From assembly GCA_945876305.1 (NCBI GenBank), contig CAMCOB010000098.1, positions 1 through 5,276 of the forward strand: a DNA stretch of 5,276 bases, read 5' to 3'. A program made the translations under genes and the position numbers. Shown here in pieces: positions 1-4,083 of this stretch (within the stretch, counting starts at the first letter, position 1; each line of letters starts with the position of its first letter). The notes under the pieces were generated by a model that saw only the letters and a list, made by a program, of their open reading frames with translations, ran no database searches and was not told where the DNA came from. The stretch is from Bifidobacterium breve. GTDB taxonomy: Bacteria > Actinomycetota > Thermoleophilia > Miltoncostaeales > Miltoncostaeaceae.

Positions 1-130
1 ACATGTCGATCGGTATCACGCCGGTCGAGAGGTCCGCTTCCTTGGGTCCCGCCACACGGCGGTTCGGGTGAGCAGTACCTCCCGAATCGCGTCCGCCCCA
101 TGCGGCCGGCGCACCCATAGGAGCAATGCA
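1..130. other. Leader region upstream of the helicase; coding status unresolved
   Basis: No convincing -35/-10 pair is visible here. Several frames are open and touch the left edge. On the + strand, one frame ends at TAG 118-120, overlapping the helicase Shine-Dalgarno, and another ends at TGA 69-71. The helicase frame itself is also open to the left edge. On the - strand a frame is open from ATG 118 to position 1 and ends in the window with residues reading GPKEADLSTGVIPIDM, which look protein-like, but its ATG and a GTG at 55 both lack a ribosome-binding site. The tail of an upstream gene or the start of a divergent gene could therefore lie here. The edge prevents a decision. Confidence 0.3.
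119..123 (+). promoter_or_regulatory. Ribosome-binding site that fixes the helicase TTG start
   Basis: AGGAG lies 7 bases before TTG 131, which is ideal Shine-Dalgarno spacing. The TTG is in the helicase frame. The nearby ATG at 126 is out of frame and only 2 bases after the motif. The in-frame GTG at 68 has no purine-rich motif at proper spacing and would add 21 residues of Ser/Arg-rich sequence not expected ahead of the Q-motif. Confidence 0.75.
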
Positions 131-1453
131 TTGTCACAGCAGTCCTTCGCCGATCTCGGCGTTTCGAGCGCGGTTGCCCGCGCCCTTGAAGATCGCGGAT
201 TCACCGCGCCCTTCGCCATCCAGACCAAGGTGATCGGCGACGTTCTCGCCGGCCGCGACGTGCTGGCCAAGTCGCCCACCGGGTCGGGCAAGACCCTCGC
301 CTTCATGGTGCCGGTCATCGACCGCATCGCTGCCGAGGCACCGCGCCCGGCCGCCCTGGTGCTCGCACCCACCCGTGAACTGGCCACGCAGATCGTGGAA
401 TCCACCTACGCCATCGCACACGCCCGCGCACTCAAGATCTGCGCGGTGTACGGCGGTGTGGGTCTCGAGAAGCAGGCCCGCGACGCCGCCAAGGCGCACA
501 TCGTGGTGGCCACTCCCGGTCGCCTCGAAGACCTGCTGTCACGCGGCGCCTTCTCACTCAAGAACGTCAAGATCCTGGTGCTTGACGAGGCCGACCGTAT
601 GCTCGACATGGGCTTCCGTCCGGCGGTGGACCGCGTGGTGGCCAAGTGCCCCAAGGACCGCCAGACGCTCTTCTTCTCGGCCACTCTCGATGGCGAGGCC
701 GGCCGGATCGCGCTGATGTACACCCACGACGCCGCGCGCCACGAGCACGCCCCGCCCGCCCAGAAGACCGCCGACATCGAGCACCGGTTTGTGCGCGTCG
801 AGCGCGACGGCAGGCTCGACCAGCTGGTGGGCGAGATCGGTACCGGCTACGACCTCAACCTCGTGTTCGTGCGCACCAAGCACGGTGCCGACCGCCTTGT
901 GCGCCACCTGAAGGGGCGCAAGGTGCAGGCGGCCGCCATGCACGGCGACAAGAGTCAGCGCCAGCGCGAGCGCGCACTTGCCGACTTCGAGGCCGGGCGT
1001 GTGACCACCCTGGTGGCCACCGACGTTGCGGCCCGGGGCATCCACGTCGACAACGTGGCCAAGGTAATCAACTTCGACCCGCCCGGACTCGCCGAGGACT
1101 ACGTGCACCGCACAGGTCGCACCGGTCGCGCCGGCGAGCAGGGCGTGGCGGTCACCTTTGTGGGCACCGAGCACCTCGGCGACATGCGCAACATGACCCG
1201 CACGCTCAAGCTTGAAGATCAGTTCCGTACGGCCACGGCCGGCGACCCCGCGTCGCACGACCACGCCAGCCGTGGGGGTGCGTCGGGCCCGAAGCAGGGT
1301 CAGCGCCCGCCGCGCCAGGGGCAGGGTCGCCCCCGTGGCAGCGGACAGCAGGGGCAGGGCTTCCAGGGCGGGCGTCCCGGAAACAGCGGGAGCGGGGGCA
1401 ATGGCCCCACCGCAGCCGGACGCCGCCGCAGGAGCGGTGGCAACTCCCGCTAG
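131..1453 (+). CDS. DEAD-box ATP-dependent RNA helicase, RhlE-like
   Basis: This is a complete superfamily 2 RNA helicase of 440 residues, expected to unwind or remodel RNA in the cytoplasm using ATP (ribosome assembly, RNA turnover or cold adaptation). Seen in order: Q-motif region with F6 and the GFTAPFAIQ stretch (23-31), motif I SPTGSGKT (48-55), Ia PTRELA (80-85), GG (108-109), Ib TPGR (128-131), II DEAD (152-155), III SAT (183-185), IV around VFVRT (245-249), V ATDVAARGIHV (296-306) and VI HRTGRTGRAG (326-335). All catalytic motifs are intact. Motif V has His where the family consensus has Asp (ARG-I/L-D). From about residue 380 the tail is low-complexity Gly/Gln/Arg/Pro with one RGG and a terminal RRRR run, a likely nonspecific RNA-binding extension. 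The TTG start is chosen from AGGAG 7 bases upstream. The gene stands alone and converges on the beta-helix gene. Family assignment is very secure; the exact subfamily and target RNA are not. Confidence 0.95.
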   Translation: MSQQSFADLGVSSAVARALEDRGFTAPFAIQTKVIGDVLAGRDVLAKSPTGSGKTLAFMVPVIDRIAAEAPRPAALVLAPTRELATQIVESTYAIAHARALKICAVYGGVGLEKQARDAAKAHIVVATPGRLEDLLSRGAFSLKNVKILVLDEADRMLDMGFRPAVDRVVAKCPKDRQTLFFSATLDGEAGRIALMYTHDAARHEHAPPAQKTADIEHRFVRVERDGRLDQLVGEIGTGYDLNLVFVRTKHGADRLVRHLKGRKVQAAAMHGDKSQRQRERALADFEAGRVTTLVATDVAARGIHVDNVAKVINFDPPGLAEDYVHRTGRTGRAGEQGVAVTFVGTEHLGDMRNMTRTLKLEDQFRTATAGDPASHDHASRGGASGPKQGQRPPRQGQGRPRGSGQQGQGFQGGRPGNSGSGGNGPTAAGRRRRSGGNSR

Positions 1454-1468
1454 TCCCCTCGACGGGAG

Positions 1469-1639
1469 TCAAACGGAGTTGCTTGAGGGAGCCAGCGCGC
1501 GCGCTGGCTCCCGTGGATTTCCCTCCCCTTCTCCGTCGTCGGCGGCGGCACGGATCACATTCCGCACCCGGGGTACGTGGGTTGCCGGTCTCAGCATCTG
1601 GCCCGCCACCGCACGCAGACGCTGCCCCTGACCGCGCAT
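1469..1639 (-). CDS. Possible small protein, 56 residues, unknown function
   Basis: An ATG at 1639 is preceded by GGGAAGGA (1646-1653) with a 6-base spacer, an unusually good ribosome-binding site for this intergenic DNA. The product would be 56 residues: a basic N-terminal half (begins MRGQGQRLRAVAGQMLRP, then further Arg-rich sequence), an acidic stretch with two Asp and several Glu/Gly (AADDGEGEG), and an Ala/Pro/Ser tail. It has no membrane segment or recognised domain. Against it: the 3' end crosses the helicase terminator palindrome, no promoter is visible, and high-GC DNA yields chance ORFs readily. It is antisense to the helicase 3' flank and 196 bases beyond the beta-helix terminator hairpin on the same strand. 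I do not recognise the family. Confidence 0.27.
   Translation of the reverse strand: MRGQGQRLRAVAGQMLRPATHVPRVRNVIRAAADDGEGEGNPREPARALAPSSNSV
1487..1512 (+). terminator. Probable hairpin terminator of the helicase gene
   Basis: This is a perfect 26-base palindrome beginning 33 bases after the helicase stop. The arms GGGAGCCAGCGC (1487-1498) and GCGCTGGCTCCC (1501-1512) can form an 11-bp stem with a CGCG loop. The sequence after it has only a short ATTT and then C/T-rich DNA, so there is no classical U-tract. GC-rich bacteria often use such hairpins. A smaller stem lies just upstream (ACTCCCG 1443-1449 with CGGGAGT 1463-1469), overlapping the helicase stop. Confidence 0.6.
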
Positions 1640-1834
1640 GTGCGATCCTTCCCGTGTCAGGTGGGTCGCTCGCTTCTTTCCCAGTCGCGGGCGGCCCATT
1701 TGGCATTTCGGATCGGTGGCGCCGGGGCCATGCCCGGCGGCTCGCACGAGACGGGCCGTCCGATGACTTCCCGAATCCCCCACAACTCCGACGGCGAGAG
1801 CGGCGCGCGCGCCGATGACCACGGACTGAACTCG

Positions 1835-1869
1835 GTGCCCTGAGGCTCACGCCATGAGCCTCAGGGCAC
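1835..1869 (-). terminator. Strong hairpin after the beta-helix gene, possibly bidirectional
   Basis: There are 15-bp perfect arms, GTGCCCTGAGGCTCA (1835-1849) and its complement (1855-1869), around a 5-base loop. The hairpin starts 10 bases beyond the beta-helix stop codon on the - strand. No T-run follows on either strand, so it would be a U-tract-less terminator or a 3' stabilising hairpin. Because it is symmetric, it could also block helicase read-through from the + strand. Confidence 0.7.
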
Positions 1870-1879
1870 GCGATTCAAA

Positions 1880-3244
1880 CTATGGCCGCGAAGCGACCAC
1901 CGTATTGCCAACTCCCTGATCCACCACATGCCCGCGCATGCCCTGGACGATGCTGTTGCCATGGGTGGCGGGGCCCAGGTTCACAGCAGCGCGTGTGGCG
2001 ACAAAGCCGCTGTCATTGTTGGCCACCATCACATTCCCGCTGGCGGCGTTGATCAGGGTCTGCGATGCGTTCTTCAGGTACGTGAAGTCAAGCCATGCGA
2101 CCCCGAGCAGCGCCTTGCCCCGAAACGTATTTCCGGTAATCGTGGCGTTGTGCAGGAACGACGGGAGGAAGAACCCGGGAGTGCCGGCCCAGCCACCGAG
2201 AATGGCCGCGAACTGCCCATTCATCAAGCACGTATTTCCCTCGATCAGGGTCGTACTGGCCGGGTTGATGTTGCCAGTCATCACGCACACGGCGCTTGGC
2301 GGCGCCTGCCGGGTATCAATGCGATTGCCCCGGATGATGATGCGCGATGCCTCAGCGTCAAGCGGCTTGATGGCCGCCGGATGTCCACCGTGGCGAGTAA
2401 ACCCAGGTGATGCCGTCAGTTGCGCGAGGTTCGACGGCGTGGAGCTCTGCACGATGGTGTTGGAGGTCACCCGGTACACCGCATTGAGGCCCCGACACCC
2501 CTCAATCTCCACTGCCTCGCCTGCGTGGAAGGTATTGCCAGACACCGTGATCGACCGAAAATGACAGCCGGCGAATGCAACGGCGTTGTCGTCGCCGCGC
2601 GTCATCGGGAGGTTGTTGTCGATCGTGTTGCCGTCAAGCACCACTGCCCCGGTCAACCGCGGGCCATCAGCGGATCCGTACACGGTGGCAATGAGGTCTG
2701 CGGCCGACGCGATATCCGACGGCATGCTCTGTGCCTCTGCGCCCACAATCCCAAATCGGAACTCGTTGCCCGGCACGACATCTGAGATGCGGTTGTTACG
2801 CATGGTCAGCGTGCCCCTCACCTGCAGCGCCATCACCGCAAGCGTCTTGGCCCCCTTAAACCACACGTTCTCAATCGTCACCTTCCCGGTGGGGGGTCCG
2901 GTGTCAACGATCGCCATCGACGCACTCCCGGCATTAAGGATGGTGGTGACCTTCGACGGATCGGGGTTCGGAAGCGCCGGGTTACCGACTCCCCTGATGG
3001 CCACGGGGCCCGGCACGACCACGCACAACGAACAGTTGCCGAAATCGAATGTGCCGATCAGGCGCACCGAACCGCCAACCGTGCGGCGGGCAAGATTGAC
3101 GGCGGTCTGCACATTCCCGGGGTCGGTGGCCGGGTTGGACTCGCCCGTCACCACGAGCGGGGCCGGAGCGGCCTGCGCACCAGAGGAGAATATTGCTCCT
3201 GCGGCGATACCTGCCACAAGAAGCGCGGAGATGTGGGGGCGCAT
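1880..3244 (-). CDS. Secreted right-handed parallel beta-helix (pectin-lyase-like fold) protein
   Basis: The product is a 454-residue exported protein with a predicted right-handed beta-helix; its specific activity cannot be named. Residues 1-26 form a classic signal peptide: MRPH n-region, hydrophobic core (ALLVAGIAAGAIF) and an AQA|AP type I cleavage site. Residues about 42-70 (NVQTAVNLARRTVGGSVRLIGTFDFG) match the N-terminal part common in this fold, an alpha-helix then the first strand. Rungs with turn-forming Asn follow: LTMRNNRISD (146-155), VVLDGNTID (201-209), ITVSGNTFH (232-240), YRVTSNTIV (257-265), IIIRGNRID (302-310), TLIEGNTCL (332-340) and ATITGNTFRG (367-376). Six cysteines (71, 74, 227, 250, 320, 339), including CSLC, could form disulfides outside the cell. 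No membrane anchor or sorting motif is seen at the C-terminus. The fold occurs in polysaccharide lyases/hydrolases and in surface proteins, but I see no catalytic signature. Start 3244 is chosen for GGAAGG 5 bases upstream and the signal peptide; a second in-frame ATG at 3343 is possible. It appears to be monocistronic. Confidence 0.88.
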   Translation of the reverse strand: MRPHISALLVAGIAAGAIFSSGAQAAPAPLVVTGESNPATDPGNVQTAVNLARRTVGGSVRLIGTFDFGNCSLCVVVPGPVAIRGVGNPALPNPDPSKVTTILNAGSASMAIVDTGPPTGKVTIENVWFKGAKTLAVMALQVRGTLTMRNNRISDVVPGNEFRFGIVGAEAQSMPSDIASAADLIATVYGSADGPRLTGAVVLDGNTIDNNLPMTRGDDNAVAFAGCHFRSITVSGNTFHAGEAVEIEGCRGLNAVYRVTSNTIVQSSTPSNLAQLTASPGFTRHGGHPAAIKPLDAEASRIIIRGNRIDTRQAPPSAVCVMTGNINPASTTLIEGNTCLMNGQFAAILGGWAGTPGFFLPSFLHNATITGNTFRGKALLGVAWLDFTYLKNASQTLINAASGNVMVANNDSGFVATRAAVNLGPATHGNSIVQGMRGHVVDQGVGNTVVASRP

Positions 3245-3249
3245 GATGA

Positions 3250-3255
3250 CCTTCC
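3250..3255 (-). promoter_or_regulatory. Ribosome-binding site of the beta-helix gene
   Basis: On the - strand GGAAGG sits 5 bases before ATG 3244. This supports the start that puts the signal peptide at the extreme N-terminus. A competing GAGAGG (3350-3355) lies 6 bases before an in-frame ATG at 3343, which would add 33 Trp/Arg/His-rich residues ahead of the signal sequence. Confidence 0.7.
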
Positions 3256-3279
3256 GATTTGAGGGATACCGTCCCGACC

Positions 3280-3285
3280 ATCGTA
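3280..3285 (-). promoter_or_regulatory. Candidate -10 element for the beta-helix gene
   Basis: TACGAT on the - strand fits the TANNNT pattern of group-1 sigma -10 elements and lies 35 bases before ATG 3244, giving a short leader that contains the GGAAGG site. No good TTGACA-like -35 is found at 16-19 bases, so this rests on one hexamer. If it is correct, the alternative start at 3343 would lie upstream of the transcript. Confidence 0.3.
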
Positions 3286-3497
3286 TCCAGACTTCTGCGT
3301 GCGGCATGTGTCGCGGGTTCCTGCCCCAGCAATACCACGCCATCGTGCACCTCTCCCGCACGCCGACACCGAGGTTTACAGGCACGGCGAGGGGCCGCTG
3401 CCCACTCAGACAATGGCCCCCGGCGCCGTCGCCCCGGCGGCCCTCGGTGTTTTGGCGTGGCAGCGGCTGCAGAGCCTCTGCCCCACCACACTCTCAA

Positions 3498-3571
3498 TCG
3501 GGACGGCGGGATTTGAACCCGCGACCCCCTGCTCCCAAAGCAGGTGCGCTACCAAGCTGCGCTACGTCCCG
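3498..3571 (-). tRNA. tRNA-Pro, anticodon UGG
   Basis: A complete 74-base cloverleaf reads on the - strand. The 7-bp acceptor CGGGACG/CGTCCCG is all Watson-Crick. The D-arm has GCGC stems with GG in the loop. The anticodon stem CCTGC/GCAGG encloses loop TTTGGGA with anticodon TGG at 3535-3537. The T-arm is GCGGG/CCCGC with loop TTCAAAT. The discriminator is A73 (position 3498). C1-G72, A73 and anticodon GG are known bacterial proline-tRNA identity features. The 3' CCA is not encoded (TTG follows), so it must be added by a nucleotidyltransferase. The gene begins 32 bases after the stop of the membrane-protein gene, so it may be processed from the gltX transcript. A 10-base palindrome (CCCGTACGGG, 3568-3577) spans its 5' end. 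Confidence 0.97.
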
Positions 3572-3603
3572 TACGGGCGAGGCTACCAGCGCCCCGCCAT
3601 GGC

Positions 3604-4083
3604 TCAGCCGCCTGGGCGGTATCCCGCAGTCACCGACCGGTGGGCACCTGCGACATCAAGGTCGGCACCCAGCACCTGAAACCCCTTGGCAAGACGCGCG
3701 AGCACCACAGTGGCCTCCCCCGATCCCTCCGGGCCAGAGATAAAGGCCTCGACGGTGATCTGCCCCGGCCCCTTCCCTACCTCTGGCATGTTCGGGATTG
3801 TCACCGTGACGGGTGCACCCACCATCTCGGCCACCTCGTGGCTCTTGCCCAGAAACTCCTGGGTGACTGGCCCGGGCTTCTGCAAGCGTCGGCGCTCGTA
3901 CACCCACAGCGCAGCGATGCCGACGATGAACAGGTAGCCCATGATCGCCGCGGTGACCGCCTGCGCATCACCGTGACCGGTCTTCCCCAGCACCACGGCG
4001 ATGAGGCCATACACGGCGAAGAAACTGATACCCAGGACCATGATGGCCCTGGTCAGCCCACCGGTGAGTAGGCGTCCGATCAT
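3604..4083 (-). CDS. Two-helix membrane protein with cytoplasmic C-terminal domain, unknown function
   Basis: This is a 159-residue protein I do not recognise. It shows a short basic N-terminus (MIGRLLTGGLTR), a first membrane segment at about 14-33 (IMVLGISFFAVYGLIAVVLG), a short loop (34-42), a second segment at about 43-62 (VTAAIMGYLFIVGIAALWVY) and then a basic ERRRLQK stretch. By the positive-inside rule both ends face the cytoplasm, so the approximately 95-residue soluble domain (68-159) would be cytoplasmic. That domain contains a run likely to be beta strands (PVTVTIPNMPEVGKGPGQIT, then VEAFISG) and a later ATVVLARLAKGFQVLGADL segment. There are no cysteines and no known catalytic motif. 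The ATG overlaps the gltX stop as ATGA (4080-4083), so translation is probably coupled; AGGGGGG (4090-4096) sits 6 bases upstream as ribosome-binding site. The position implies co-expression with gltX and tRNA-Pro but does not prove a shared function. Confidence 0.82.
   Translation of the reverse strand: MIGRLLTGGLTRAIMVLGISFFAVYGLIAVVLGKTGHGDAQAVTAAIMGYLFIVGIAALWVYERRRLQKPGPVTQEFLGKSHEVAEMVGAPVTVTIPNMPEVGKGPGQITVEAFISGPEGSGEATVVLARLAKGFQVLGADLDVAGAHRSVTAGYRPGG

Larger units (their letters stand above)
1454..1879. other. Convergent intergenic region, 426 bases
   Basis: This gap separates the 3' ends of the helicase (+) and the beta-helix gene (-). It holds a long perfect palindrome near the helicase stop (1487-1512) and a 15-bp-arm hairpin near the beta-helix stop (1835-1869). 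Smaller inverted repeats occur at 1721-1738 (GCCGGG/CCCGGC arms) and a 14-base GC-alternating palindrome at 1801-1814. No tRNA or recognisable structured RNA was seen. Open frames across it are mostly the usual by-product of high GC; only the - strand ORF 1469-1639 has a credible ribosome-binding site and is listed separately. Confidence 0.6.

Noticed and set aside
126..128. ATG as helicase start
   Set aside because: It is out of frame with the helicase and only 2 bases after AGGAG; its frame gives no helicase motif.
554..1264. Long - strand open frame antisense to the helicase
   Set aside because: It lies wholly inside a gene with all DEAD-box motifs; its Val/Gly/His-rich product is typical of an antisense shadow in GC-rich DNA.
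1483..1818. + strand open frame of 111 residues in the convergent gap
   Set aside because: It begins in the helicase terminator palindrome without a ribosome-binding site and has Arg/Pro-rich low-complexity content.
1206..1850. Long - strand frame across the helicase 3' end and the intergenic gap
   Set aside because: The product is extremely Arg/Ser/Gly-rich with no domain, overlaps the helicase tail and runs through both hairpins.
3469..3481. Inverted repeat GCAGAG/CTCTGC downstream of tRNA-Pro as a terminator
   Set aside because: The 6-bp stem has essentially no loop and no T-run follows on the - strand; too weak to call.
2586..3743. 385-residue + strand open frame
   Set aside because: It is antisense to the beta-helix gene and reads straight through tRNA-Pro and into the membrane-protein gene; composition is shadow-like.
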